Origin: Maribellus sp. YY47
GTDB lineage: Bacteria; Bacteroidota; Bacteroidia; Bacteroidales; Prolixibacteraceae
Reading direction: 5' to 3'
Length of the DNA stretch: 64,000 nt
Assembly (NCBI RefSeq): GCF_023111095.1
Contig: NZ_JALGYW010000017.1
Span: 1-64,000 of the forward strand
The notes below the pieces were generated by a model that worked only from the letters and a program-made list of their open reading frames with translations, made no database searches and was not told the origin of the DNA. The translations under genes and the position numbers were made by a program. This document shows, one piece after another, positions 33,891 to 43,571 of the stretch; position 1 is the first letter of the stretch, and every line of letters starts with the position of its first letter.

Positions 33891-35453
33891 TCATATTGTT
33901 TCGTCGGGCCAGGGAACAGGTTGGGCGGTGGACTTTAAAAATGGTCGTTGTGCATTTACGCTTCGAAGGTATTCTCCCAGTTTTATAGCCAGTTCTTTTA
34001 CTTTTTCAGGTTCCTGCTCTGCCCGGTTAGCGAGCTCCCCGATATCTTCGCGAATATTGAATAACTCGAAACGTTGGTCGGCGTAGTAATAGATCAGCTT
34101 CCAGTCGCCGCTTCTGATGGTGCAGGTGGCTCCGATTCCCGGCCCCTTTGGGCCCCAGTTGTTGGGGAAATTCCAGAAAAGATCGCGGTCTTCATCTTGG
34201 GCTTCAGTGTTTTTCAGCACAGGAACAAAACTGACGCCATCTACTGGTTGTACGGTTTGATAGTTGCTAACTCCTGCCATTTCGAGTATGGTAGGGAAGA
34301 AATCCTCGATAATGACCATCTTATCGGTCTTGGTTTTTGGGTGAACCACTCCCGGCCATTTTACGATCATCGGTTCGCGAATACCGCCTTCGTGAGCCGA
34401 GCCTTTTCCGCTGTTGAGCGGTTTGTTACTGGCGTGTACGGCAGTTCTGGGCGAGAGGCTAAATCCTCCGTTATCAGACATAAAAAGAATGATCGTGTTT
34501 TCTGTTAATCCGTTTTCATCGAGATAGGTCATCAAATCACCCAGACTTTTGTCCATGCCTTCCACCATTGAAGCATAACGCGCTTCGGCATCAGGCAAAC
34601 CTGCATCCAGGTATTTTTGGTAAAACCGAAGGTCGGCATACAAAGGTACGTGTACCGCATAGTGCGACATGTACAAATAAAAAGGTTGATGTAAATGGCG
34701 GGCAGAATCCAGTGCATGGATGGCTTCTCGGGTGAGTACTTCGGTTAGAAAAATGCTGTCGCCGTGGTATTTTTCCAACCCCGGAATTCCCCAGGGCTCA
34801 GTATGTCCTCCTTTTTCTTTGTTCCCAAAGTTTTCGGTACCATAGTAACTTCCCGGCCCGCCGGCGGCATGCCCGGCAATATTTACATCAAACCCGCAAT
34901 TCAACGGATCTGCCGAGGGTGTTGTCATGGCGCCAAAATGGGCTTTCCCGCAATGGACGGTAAAATAGCCGTTGTCGTGTAAGAGCTGCGGAAGCAGGGT
35001 GGCGTAGGTTGAGTTTTCGATCGAATCTACCGGCTGAATGCCGTTTACACTCCATTGCGGATAAGTCAGCACCGGGTGTTCCGAATCCACCGACTGGTTT
35101 CTTCTTAGGGTCCAGTTGGTGACGCGGTGCCGGGCAGCGTTCATGCCACTCATCAGGCTCACACGGGTAGGCGAGCATACTGAACTGGCATAAGCCTGGG
35201 TAAACATTATTCCTCCTTCAGCCAGTTTTTCCATGGCCGGAGTATGGTAACGCCGGTTAAACTCAGTCTCTTTGGTCCAGAAAGGAACAGAAGTATCCTG
35301 CCAGCCCATGTCATCCACTAAAAACATGATAATATTGGATTGGTTCTGATTCTTATTTCGTTGGCTGGAAGTTGTACAAGCGCTTACTAAAATTGAAAAG
35401 GTCAAAATCATAAAAATCCTGGCCATTCCACGCGATGAGGAGAAACGTTTCAT
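33891..35453 (-). CDS. S1-type sulfatase lipoprotein
   Basis: A 520-aa protein. The start at 35453 opens a lipoprotein signal ending ILVSAC with Cys26; an upstream ATG adds 17 unlikely residues. The catalytic motif is CSPTR (Cys93 to Arg97), where Cys is oxidised to formylglycine. Calcium ligands Asp47-Asp48 (LVDDMGW), MSGMNAARH and a later MSDNGG are all present. It hydrolyses a sulfate ester, probably on a polysaccharide; exo-sulfatases of this type often act on chondroitin, heparan or algal glycans. It lies 1.8 kb before the lyase locus in opposite orientation, so it may act with it. Maturation needs an anaerobic sulfatase maturase, not seen here. Confidence 0.93.
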   Translation of the reverse strand: MKRFSSSRGMARIFMILTFSILVSACTTSSQRNKNQNQSNIIMFLVDDMGWQDTSVPFWTKETEFNRRYHTPAMEKLAEGGIMFTQAYASSVCSPTRVSLMSGMNAARHRVTNWTLRRNQSVDSEHPVLTYPQWSVNGIQPVDSIENSTYATLLPQLLHDNGYFTVHCGKAHFGAMTTPSADPLNCGFDVNIAGHAAGGPGSYYGTENFGNKEKGGHTEPWGIPGLEKYHGDSIFLTEVLTREAIHALDSARHLHQPFYLYMSHYAVHVPLYADLRFYQKYLDAGLPDAEARYASMVEGMDKSLGDLMTYLDENGLTENTIILFMSDNGGFSLSPRTAVHASNKPLNSGKGSAHEGGIREPMIVKWPGVVHPKTKTDKMVIIEDFFPTILEMAGVSNYQTVQPVDGVSFVPVLKNTEAQDEDRDLFWNFPNNWGPKGPGIGATCTIRSGDWKLIYYYADQRFELFNIREDIGELANRAEQEPEKVKELAIKLGEYLRSVNAQRPFLKSTAQPVPWPDETI

Positions 35454-35733
35454 AATTATCGTTTTATGGTCTGTCAGGCACAAAGAAAGCAAAATTGAAA
35501 TCAAAAAAGAGGGATTCTTTTAAGCTTTTCTGGCTGAGAGCCTGACCTGAACGGGTGCTTGTCCAGGTTCCTTCACTGGTTTGGTTGTTGTAGCCGCAGG
35601 TTCCCGAAAGAGTAGAATCTCTATCGGCTTGCTGCCCGCATTTGAAACAATACGAACAACCGGAGGAGTTATGACCAGAAATTCAGCGTATCGAAAGGGA
35701 TGGGTTAATCATTTTTAAGAGGCGGCTTTTCTT

Positions 35734-36648
35734 TTAAGAAATCTTTGAATTGATAAACAACAGCTGTTGTTCGAGCATGGCTACCTTTTTCATTTCGTAG
35801 CCTGCTTTCTGAGCGGCTTTTACCGGAGCTGAATATATGGCTTCCACTTCCAGCGGGCGGTTGTTGTCAAAATCAAGTTTCATACTGGGAGCATAAGGCT
35901 CCATTCCCATGGTCATTTTGATCATTTTCTCAGGAAGGTCGTTCCCGAGGTCGTATCCGCATTTTTGGGCAGCTTCCACCACTTCTGTCATCATTTCGCG
36001 CGACAATTCGCGGATGGATTCGTTTTCCATCAGGTGATCGGTACTGGCATTTAAAACAACACACATTCCGTTAAAAGGAACATTCCAAACCAGTTTGTGC
36101 CATCTGGCGAAACCCAGGCTTTCGGCCACGTGTGCATCAACACCTGCCGCGCAAAAATCAGCACAAACCTGTTCCAGTTGTTCCTTGTTTCCGCGGTACA
36201 AACCCAGGTTAATCCGGCCCAAATCCAAATGAGAAATTACACCCGGGCTGTTTTTCTGTGCACAAATAAATGCGAGACCGCCGGCAATATTTGTGTTAGG
36301 TAATTCTTCTGCCACTTTTTCCTCTACTCCCAAGCCGTTTTGAATGAGCACCACCAGGCTGTTTTCGTGCAAAATCGGCTTCAAAAGCGATGCTAACTGA
36401 TGGTTGGCGGTTGTTTTCAGTCCAACCAAAATAACATCACAGACAGGCATGTCGTTGGTTGAATGGTAGGCAAGAACAGGATTGATCAGGAAATCGCCGT
36501 TGACAGAGTTAATTTGCAGTCCGTTTTTCTTTACCTGCTCAAAATCGCTTCTGAACAGAAAATGAACTTCGTTCCCGGCTTTGGCGAGCTTTCCTCCGTA
36601 GTAACCTCCAATGGCCCCGGTCCCAATAACTGCATATCTTAATCCCAT
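35734..36648 (-). CDS. Ketopantoate reductase family (PanE/ApbA) enzyme
   Basis: A 304-aa NADP-dependent enzyme. The start at ATG 36648 opens on the Rossmann strand MGLRYAVIGTGAIGGYYGG; a GTG three codons earlier is possible. LVGLKTT, IQNGLG, and the catalytic Lys185 in WHKLVWNVPFN follow, then a C-terminal helical domain with Glu in RPLEVEAIYSAP. It reduces 2-dehydropantoate to pantoate for CoA synthesis, or a related 2-oxo acid; paralogues with other roles are frequent, so I give no symbol. The gene stands alone. Confidence 0.85.
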   Translation of the reverse strand: MGLRYAVIGTGAIGGYYGGKLAKAGNEVHFLFRSDFEQVKKNGLQINSVNGDFLINPVLAYHSTNDMPVCDVILVGLKTTANHQLASLLKPILHENSLVVLIQNGLGVEEKVAEELPNTNIAGGLAFICAQKNSPGVISHLDLGRINLGLYRGNKEQLEQVCADFCAAGVDAHVAESLGFARWHKLVWNVPFNGMCVVLNASTDHLMENESIRELSREMMTEVVEAAQKCGYDLGNDLPEKMIKMTMGMEPYAPSMKLDFDNNRPLEVEAIYSAPVKAAQKAGYEMKKVAMLEQQLLFINSKIS

Positions 36649-37070
36649 AACATCCACTTCTGAAAATTCATTTCAAAAATAAGGGGAATGGTCTTGTGTG
36701 GTCGATCTGATGGAAAAGATGAGAGAAGAGTTAACGAAAAGATTTGATAAAGTATCACATTGCAGCAAGATAGAAAGCGCTCGGATTATTTTAAGACTTT
36801 GTTCCGTTTTGGGATGTAATTGAAATGCTGGTATTAAAGATTGAGATTCGTGGCTTTGTGCTCTCGAAAGAGTAGGGATAGATTACAATTATTGTTCATT
36901 TTCGATTCTTTGTTAGGCGCCAAATAATTAAAAGTTGCACAAAAAATGGCAGTTGAATCATGAGGTTACAGCCATCAGTAAATCTTCCCTTCATGCTGTT
37001 AAAGGATATGATAATTAATCTTTTATGTTGCTTTATTTCATCCTCTCTCAACTACATTTGCCGGTAAATG
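36649..37070. other. AT-rich intergenic region before the polysaccharide locus
   Basis: The left part of a 636-bp gap. It has no open frame with coding character and no repeat. The base composition changes here from the more GC-rich left side to the AT-rich polysaccharide locus. The regulatory palindromes lie further right. Confidence 0.5.
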
Positions 37071-37128
37071 TGTTATATAACATATTTTATATATACAAAG
37101 TTGCAATATCTTTATGCAATCGATTGCA
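37071..37128 (+). promoter_or_regulatory. Operator-like palindromes upstream of the polysaccharide locus
   Basis: TGTTATATAACA (37071-37082) is a perfect 12-bp palindrome. TGCAATCGATTGCA (37115-37128) is a perfect 14-bp palindrome with a central CG, the form bound by LacI-family regulators. A TTGCAAT half-site lies at 37101-37107. The second palindrome is 157 bp before the first gene of the locus. No regulator gene lies nearby in the window. Confidence 0.55.
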
Positions 37129-37284
37129 ATTATAGATATGAACAAGAGCTGTTAGACAAATTGTTGTGATCGATCTGATAATTGATTTCATATATGTTGA
37201 GCTTTTTCAGCATTAGAATTCAAAAAATATCAGAATGAAATCGTTGAGAAGAGAAACTAGACTATAAAACTAACGAAGAGTATT

Positions 37285-38472
37285 ATGAAAGTGAAACTTT
37301 GCTTGTTGGCTGTTACTGCATTTTTATTTTCCTGCCAGCAATCCGAACGTTCTGAATCACAGGCTATCAGGGTTATATCAGAGCAGTTAAAGTACGCTGT
37401 AGAACTTGCCGAACCACTTCGAGACAGTGTTCTTACGTCTCCTCGCACTTTTGAAAATGAGCAATTAAAACTTGTGTCAAGCCGGGATTGGACCAGTGGC
37501 TTCTTCCCGGGGAATTTGTGGATGCTGGGAGAATTAACCGTAGACACAACTTGGCAGAATATCGCAATAGATTATACACTTCCACTGGCAAAGGAGCAAT
37601 GGAATGCAAAAACGCATGACATGGGTTTTAAAATGATGTGCAGTTTTGGGCATGCCTACACGAAAACCCGAAATCCTGAATTTCGTCAAATTCTTATCCA
37701 GTCTGCAAAAACTTTAGCTACAAGGTTTAATCCGTCAGTTGGGTGTATCCGATCATGGGATCACAACAAAGACAAGTGGGATTTTCCAGTGATCATTGAT
37801 AATATGATGAACTTGGAATTGTTGACGTGGGCTGCTAAAGAAGCGGGGAACGACAGTTTAAGGAACATTGCCATCACACATGCGTTAACTACGATGAAAA
37901 ATCATTTCAGGGAAGATAATTCATCGTATCATGTAGTTGATTATAATCCGGAAACAGGTGAAGTACAACACAAACAAACACATCAGGGATATGCCGATGA
38001 AAGTGCATGGGCTCGCGGACAAGCCTGGGGGTTGTATGGATATACGATGATGTACCGGGAAACCGGGATGAAGGAATTTCTGAATCAGGCTGAAAAAATT
38101 GCTACTTACATTTTAGCTCAACCCGGAATAAGAGACGGGAAAATTCCTTGCTGGGATTTTAACGTAGCTAATCTTGCTGATGAACCCTATGATGCATCGG
38201 CAGGTGCGATTATGACTTCTGCTTTTTATGAGTTAAGCCAATATTCAGGTAAGGGAAATGAATACAGGAAAGTGGCGGATAAACTATTAGAGTCGTTGGC
38301 TTCGCCTGACTTTCTGGCGGGTGTTGGAGAAAATGGAGGTTTTTTATTAAAACATTCAACAGGACATAAACCAGGTGGTTCAGAAATCGATGTACCCTTG
38401 GTATATGCTGACTATTATTTTCTGGAATCGATTATCCGAAAACAGAAATTCAACAATTCTAACTCCAAATAA
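37285..38472 (+). CDS. GH88 unsaturated uronyl hydrolase, lipoprotein
   Basis: A 395-aa protein that removes the 4,5-unsaturated uronic acid left by polysaccharide lyases through hydration of the double bond. The signal ends in FLFSC (Cys17), so it is membrane-anchored. The alpha/alpha-barrel shows the family motifs: WTSGFFPGNLW (69-79), catalytic-type Asp112 in HDMGF and Asp172 in IIDNMMNLELL, then WARGQAWGLYGY. The Asp pair is 60 residues apart, as in Bacillus UGL. It is the first gene of the locus, 49 bp before susC, downstream of a LacI-type palindrome. A second GH88 lies at 60487. Confidence 0.92.
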   Translation: MKVKLCLLAVTAFLFSCQQSERSESQAIRVISEQLKYAVELAEPLRDSVLTSPRTFENEQLKLVSSRDWTSGFFPGNLWMLGELTVDTTWQNIAIDYTLPLAKEQWNAKTHDMGFKMMCSFGHAYTKTRNPEFRQILIQSAKTLATRFNPSVGCIRSWDHNKDKWDFPVIIDNMMNLELLTWAAKEAGNDSLRNIAITHALTTMKNHFREDNSSYHVVDYNPETGEVQHKQTHQGYADESAWARGQAWGLYGYTMMYRETGMKEFLNQAEKIATYILAQPGIRDGKIPCWDFNVANLADEPYDASAGAIMTSAFYELSQYSGKGNEYRKVADKLLESLASPDFLAGVGENGGFLLKHSTGHKPGGSEIDVPLVYADYYFLESIIRKQKFNNSNSK

Positions 38473-38521
38473 TCAATTTCAATATAATATACATTCAAAT
38501 TAAAACCTAAAATTAAACTCT

Positions 38522-41500
38522 ATGAAAAACAAAAATGGAATTAAAAAAGCATTGCGCTTTTTAATGCTGTATTTCTTTTTCATTGCTGTATGTACCGGAG
38601 TTTATGCTCAAAGTACAGTGAATGGAAAAGTTTTGGATGAAGAGGGGATTCCGCTTCCCGGAGTTGCTGTAATTGTGAAAGGAACAACAATTGGAACAGC
38701 AACAAATATTGATGGAGAATTCAGTATCCCCGATGTAAAAGACGGTGCAACTTTGGTTTTTTCGTTTATGGGGTTGAAAACACAAGAGGTTGTTTTCTCT
38801 GGAAAAACAACATTAAATGTTGTGATGCAACAAGAGTCCATAGGACTTGAGGAAGTTGTTGCCGTTGGATATGGTGTACAAAAGAAGGAAAGTGTTGTAG
38901 GTTCAATTGCTCAGGCATCCGAGGAAGAGCTAAAGCGGACCGGTAATGTAACTGACCTTCGCCAGGCTTTATCCGGAAACCTTCCCGGTATTGTTGCTCT
39001 AACGTCATCCGGAGAACCCGGAGGAATACTTACAGGAGAGAGTTCAACCAATATTTACATTCGCGGACAGAACACCTGGAATGGAGGTCAACCATTGGTT
39101 CTTGTTGATGGTGTTGAAAGGGATATGAACAACATTGATGTAAATGAAGTCGAAAGTATTTCAGTTCTGAAAGATGCTTCCGCAACAGCCGTTTTTGGAG
39201 TAAAGGGAGCCAACGGTGTTATCCTGATTACAACGAAACGTGGAAAAGAAGGAAAAACAGTATTAAATTTCAATTATGTTGCTACGGGTATAATGTTGTC
39301 AAAGCAGCCCGATAAGCTGGATTCTTATGGGGCAATGATGGCTAAAAATGAAATGATAGAGCGTGAAGGGGTTTTAAACGAGCCGTCATGGAACGCCTAT
39401 GTGCCATATGAGATTGTTCAACGTTATCAACTGCCTCAATCAGCTGAATATGCGGTAATTTATCCTAACGTAGACTGGGAGGAGGCAATGTTTAAAGATT
39501 TAGGTTTCTCCCACAAGGCTACGCTTAGTGCACGAGGAGGAAGCAAGTCGGTAAAGTATTACGGATTATTGGGATATACCCACGAAGGTGATATGTTTAA
39601 GGACTATGATAACCTTAAAGGATATGATCCTAATTATAATTTCAACAGGTTTAACTTTAGAAGCAACATTGATTTCCAATTAAGCAAATCAACCAAATTA
39701 TCGGTTAACCTTTCAGGATATTACAGCCAGAAAAATACCAACTGGAACAACGAAGGAAGTACGAGCAGGGCTGACTGGTGGATGTGGGCAGCAACCTATT
39801 ACATTGCTCCCAACCTGATGATACCGATGCATGAAGATGGCCGATGGGGAGCCTATCAGGAAGGTGGAAACAACACCTTAAATCCATTGGCGGTTGTTTA
39901 TAACATAGGTATTCGCGAAACACGGAGCACCCAATTAAATTCAGATTTTTCGCTTACACAAGATCTTGATTTTATCACCAAAGGCTTGAAGTTTAAGGGC
40001 AGTCTGTTTTACGATAACAGTATCCGGTCGCAAGGAGGTATTTGGGACCAGCAAAACAGTATCAGGCCGAATGAGGCACGTACGAATGTTCCCTACAAGC
40101 AGATTTATCCGATGCTTTATGAAGGACCTGACCAGGATCCAAGCGAATACACGGTGTTGCTTCCTGTTAGTGACGAAGAATACGACTGGGTTCTTCAGCC
40201 CTGGAATATCCGGCAGGAGGACATAATTCAAGCCAACTGGTCCAGCGGTATTCCTGTGTCCAGAAGATTATCTTATGAAGCACAATTAAACTGGGCAAGA
40301 ACATTTGATGTGCATAATGTGAGTGCAATGGGCGTGTTTAAACGAGAAGAATATGCCTATGGAAGTATGTTCAAAAATTACCGTGAAGACTGGGTTTTCC
40401 GTACTACTTATGATTATGACTCCCGGTATCTTGTTGAAGTAAATGGTGCTTATAATGGGTCAGAGCAGTTTGGTCCGGGTTATCGCTTCGATTTTTTCCC
40501 ATCGCTTGCCTTAGGATGGTATGTTTCCAACGAGAAATTTTTCGATGTTGACTGGATCGACAGATTAAAGCTCAGGTACAGTATTGGTAGAGTAGGAGAT
40601 GATAAGGTAGGCGGCTCTCGATGGGCATATGCTTCGCAACTCGCATATGGCGGGTATGCACGTTTAAATGAAAGAAGCAACGGGCGAAGTCCTTATACTT
40701 TCTACCGGGAAAAATCTGTTGGGAATCCTGATATTCAATGGGAAACGGCATTGAAACAAAATATTGGTCTGGAACTTGGACTGATGAAAAACATGTTGTC
40801 CTTAAATGTTGATTATTTCACCGAAGACAGGACGGACATATTAATGTCAGGAGGTAGTCGTACGGTTCCTTCATTCTTTGGGGTAACGCCTCCCAGTGCC
40901 AACCTTGGACATGTAAAGGCCAAAGGATTTGAAGTGGAGCTTGGATTTAACAAAAAGGTTGGCCGTTTCGATATTTGGTCTAATCTGGCCATTACCCACA
41001 ACGAAAACGAGATAATCTTTCGCGATGATGCCCCATTACAGTTAGATTATCTAAAGGCAAAGGGATATCCGATTGGCCAACAGAAAAGGCTGATTTCAAC
41101 TGGATTTTACAACAACTGGGACGAAGTATTTGCCAGCGTTCCTACAGAAACCAACGATCTTCAAAAACTTCCGGGGTATTATAATTTACTCGATTTTAAT
41201 GCGGATGGGATAATTAAAAACAATGAAGATACTGCTCCAATTGGGTATTCGAATGTTCCGCAGAATACCGCTAATCTTTCATTTGGTCTTAATTATGGGG
41301 GCTGGAGTTTTATGGTTCAGTTCTATGGTGTTAACAATGCCAACAGGTATATTCCTTTTGATAATTTCCGTAATGATATTGATATTGTTTTTGGTCATGT
41401 TAGCGACTATTGGTCAAAGGATAATCAAAACGCCTCGTCCTTCTTACCTCGGTGGAAAACACCGGCAGAAAACGTAGGTAATTATTACTTATACGATGCT

Positions 41501-41728
41501 TCGTACATTCGGCTAAGAACAGCAGAAATAGCTTATTCATTTAATAAACTGCAATGGGCTAAAAAGGCCGGATTTGATAATCTAAGAATATTCCTTAACG
41601 GTAATAACCTGTTCTTTTGGTCAGATTTACCTGACGACCGCGAAAGCTCATACAGTGGAGGGAGCGATACGGAAGGTGCCTACCCGACGACAAAGAGGAT
41701 TAACTTAGGAATTGATTTAACTTTTTAA
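38522..41728 (+). CDS. SusC-like TonB-dependent outer-membrane transporter 1
   Basis: A 1068-aa protein. A signal peptide is followed by a carboxypeptidase-regulatory-like domain (GKVLDEEGIPLPGVAVIVKG, residues 34-53), the TonB-box region LEEVVAVGYGVQKK, and a plug with LVDGVERDMNNID and SISVLKDASATAVFGVKG. A 22-strand barrel with alternating aromatic strands follows, ending RINLGIDLTF. It imports oligosaccharides produced at the cell surface, with its SusD partner as lid. The susD gene follows after 11 bp. Length is normal for the family. Confidence 0.95.
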   Translation: MKNKNGIKKALRFLMLYFFFIAVCTGVYAQSTVNGKVLDEEGIPLPGVAVIVKGTTIGTATNIDGEFSIPDVKDGATLVFSFMGLKTQEVVFSGKTTLNVVMQQESIGLEEVVAVGYGVQKKESVVGSIAQASEEELKRTGNVTDLRQALSGNLPGIVALTSSGEPGGILTGESSTNIYIRGQNTWNGGQPLVLVDGVERDMNNIDVNEVESISVLKDASATAVFGVKGANGVILITTKRGKEGKTVLNFNYVATGIMLSKQPDKLDSYGAMMAKNEMIEREGVLNEPSWNAYVPYEIVQRYQLPQSAEYAVIYPNVDWEEAMFKDLGFSHKATLSARGGSKSVKYYGLLGYTHEGDMFKDYDNLKGYDPNYNFNRFNFRSNIDFQLSKSTKLSVNLSGYYSQKNTNWNNEGSTSRADWWMWAATYYIAPNLMIPMHEDGRWGAYQEGGNNTLNPLAVVYNIGIRETRSTQLNSDFSLTQDLDFITKGLKFKGSLFYDNSIRSQGGIWDQQNSIRPNEARTNVPYKQIYPMLYEGPDQDPSEYTVLLPVSDEEYDWVLQPWNIRQEDIIQANWSSGIPVSRRLSYEAQLNWARTFDVHNVSAMGVFKREEYAYGSMFKNYREDWVFRTTYDYDSRYLVEVNGAYNGSEQFGPGYRFDFFPSLALGWYVSNEKFFDVDWIDRLKLRYSIGRVGDDKVGGSRWAYASQLAYGGYARLNERSNGRSPYTFYREKSVGNPDIQWETALKQNIGLELGLMKNMLSLNVDYFTEDRTDILMSGGSRTVPSFFGVTPPSANLGHVKAKGFEVELGFNKKVGRFDIWSNLAITHNENEIIFRDDAPLQLDYLKAKGYPIGQQKRLISTGFYNNWDEVFASVPTETNDLQKLPGYYNLLDFNADGIIKNNEDTAPIGYSNVPQNTANLSFGLNYGGWSFMVQFYGVNNANRYIPFDNFRNDIDIVFGHVSDYWSKDNQNASSFLPRWKTPAENVGNYYLYDASYIRLRTAEIAYSFNKLQWAKKAGFDNLRIFLNGNNLFFWSDLPDDRESSYSGGSDTEGAYPTTKRINLGIDLTF

Positions 41729-41739
41729 TACGCAAGAAT

Positions 41740-43542
41740 ATGAAAAGTGCAAAATATAATATAAGCTTTTATGCGATTCTCATGATGTTGATTTTGCTGT
41801 CGACTTCATGTGAAGATTATCTTGACAAAGCTCCGGAAGCCGATATTTCGGAAAAGGATGCCTTCGGAAACTTTTTTAGTTTTCAGGGATCAATTGAAGA
41901 ACTGTACAATTGTGTGATGGATCCTGACAAAGGTGGAGCCTGGAACAACTATTCGTTTGCCGACGAAAACCTGAACAATAAGATATACAACTTTGATATC
42001 GGAAACTACTGGTCCAATGAAGGATATTTTTCAGGCAAGAGTGTAAATACTACTTCAAATGAAGGAAGAGATAGAAGAGTGTATGAGTATGCCTGGTACG
42101 CCATTCGGAAAGCCAACCTGGCGCTTGCCAAACTCGAAGAAGAAGGTTTGTTTGAAGGAACACAGGAAGAGAAAGACTTGCTAAAAGGGCAAGCCCTGTT
42201 TTTTAGGGCTTGGTTTCATTTTGAGCTTGGAAGATATTGGGGTGGATTGCCTTATATAACAAGAGTACTTGAGCCAACCGAAAGTCTTATTACAGAAGAG
42301 TTTAATCGAATCACATTTCAGGAGATGGCCGTTGAAATAGCCAAAGATTTTCGTGCAGCTGCTGATCTTTTACCCAATCATTGGGATGAAACAGAAGCCG
42401 GGCAGGCAACTTTAGGACATAATATGGACCGTGTTAATAAGTTCTTTGCACTCGGTTATCTAGGAAAAGCATTATTGTATGGTGCCAGTCCTATGATGAA
42501 CGAAGAAGCAACCGGAAGCAATTCCTACAACGCTGAGTTATGCCAGCAAGCTGCCCAGGCCTTTGGTGAATTATTAAAACTTGCTGATGATACCGGAATA
42601 TATGGATTGCAGCCTTGGAGTAGTTATACGGATATTTTTTACCGGTTTAACCACGCGAAAACGGGTGGAATAGAAACAATAATGAACCCGACGATATATG
42701 ATCGTGGACGTATTCGCTGGTCAACTGTTGGTGCAACAGTACCATCATCATTTGGATTAAACAGTGGATCGAATGCAGACGTTCCTACACACAATATTGT
42801 GAAAAATTTTGCAATGGCAAACGGATTGCCTATTGACGATCCGGAATCGGGTTACGATCCCAATGATCCCTGGACAAACCTCGAGCCTCGTTTTTCTAAA
42901 TTTATTATAAAAGATGGTGATAATTTCTCAAATATTCGGAGTGCGGATAAATACGCAGAATTATACACCGGAGGTCGACATCGCTCGCAAATAAATCCAC
43001 CGAGTGTTACCGGATACTATTCAAGGAAATTTAATGGAATGGATAAGTCTTTTACTGTGTCCAAAGCCGGAAACCTGGCTGCTTACGTGCCCTACTTACG
43101 TATGGCAGATGTATATCTTATGTATGCTGAAGCAGTTTTATTTAGCAATAACGGAAGTCCTGGTGCAAGTTCATCCAACTACAGCATGACTGCTGCTAAT
43201 GCAGTGAACGCAGTAAGGAACAGAGCTCAATTACCCGACCTGACCGCTAAATATACTGCAAATAAAGACGTATTTTTTGAAGAGATTGTTCGTGAGAGAG
43301 CAGTGGAATTATTTATGGAAGGTGCCCGTTTTTGTGATTTGCGTCGCTGGAACCGTAACGGAGATTCTCGTTATCTTGAAAAAACCGCTATCGATTTTGA
43401 TCGTGACCCCGATGGAAAACCGATCAACATAAACGAAAGAGTTGTGATAAAAAGAGTAGCGGAAAAGAAGCACAACTGGCTTCCTTTACCGGTGTCTGAT
43501 ACCAAGATATTTGAAGGATTTCCACAAAATCCGGGATGGTAA
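41740..43542 (+). CDS. SusD-like surface glycan-binding lipoprotein 1
   Basis: A 600-aa lipoprotein. Lipobox LLSTSC gives Cys24. It has the SusD pattern: a TPR-like helical core (KGQALFFRAWFHFELGRYWGGL), a DNAVNAVRNRA-like segment (AANAVNAVRNRAQLP) and the C-terminal RERAVELFMEGARFCDLRRW. The protein sits on the cell surface over the SusC barrel and captures glycan. Its ligand specificity cannot be read from the sequence. It is cotranscribed with the 38522 gene and followed 29 bp later by the second susC. Confidence 0.94.
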   Translation: MKSAKYNISFYAILMMLILLSTSCEDYLDKAPEADISEKDAFGNFFSFQGSIEELYNCVMDPDKGGAWNNYSFADENLNNKIYNFDIGNYWSNEGYFSGKSVNTTSNEGRDRRVYEYAWYAIRKANLALAKLEEEGLFEGTQEEKDLLKGQALFFRAWFHFELGRYWGGLPYITRVLEPTESLITEEFNRITFQEMAVEIAKDFRAAADLLPNHWDETEAGQATLGHNMDRVNKFFALGYLGKALLYGASPMMNEEATGSNSYNAELCQQAAQAFGELLKLADDTGIYGLQPWSSYTDIFYRFNHAKTGGIETIMNPTIYDRGRIRWSTVGATVPSSFGLNSGSNADVPTHNIVKNFAMANGLPIDDPESGYDPNDPWTNLEPRFSKFIIKDGDNFSNIRSADKYAELYTGGRHRSQINPPSVTGYYSRKFNGMDKSFTVSKAGNLAAYVPYLRMADVYLMYAEAVLFSNNGSPGASSSNYSMTAANAVNAVRNRAQLPDLTAKYTANKDVFFEEIVRERAVELFMEGARFCDLRRWNRNGDSRYLEKTAIDFDRDPDGKPININERVVIKRVAEKKHNWLPLPVSDTKIFEGFPQNPGW

Positions 43543-43571
43543 GCTAAATCATAAATTAAAATCATTAACAA

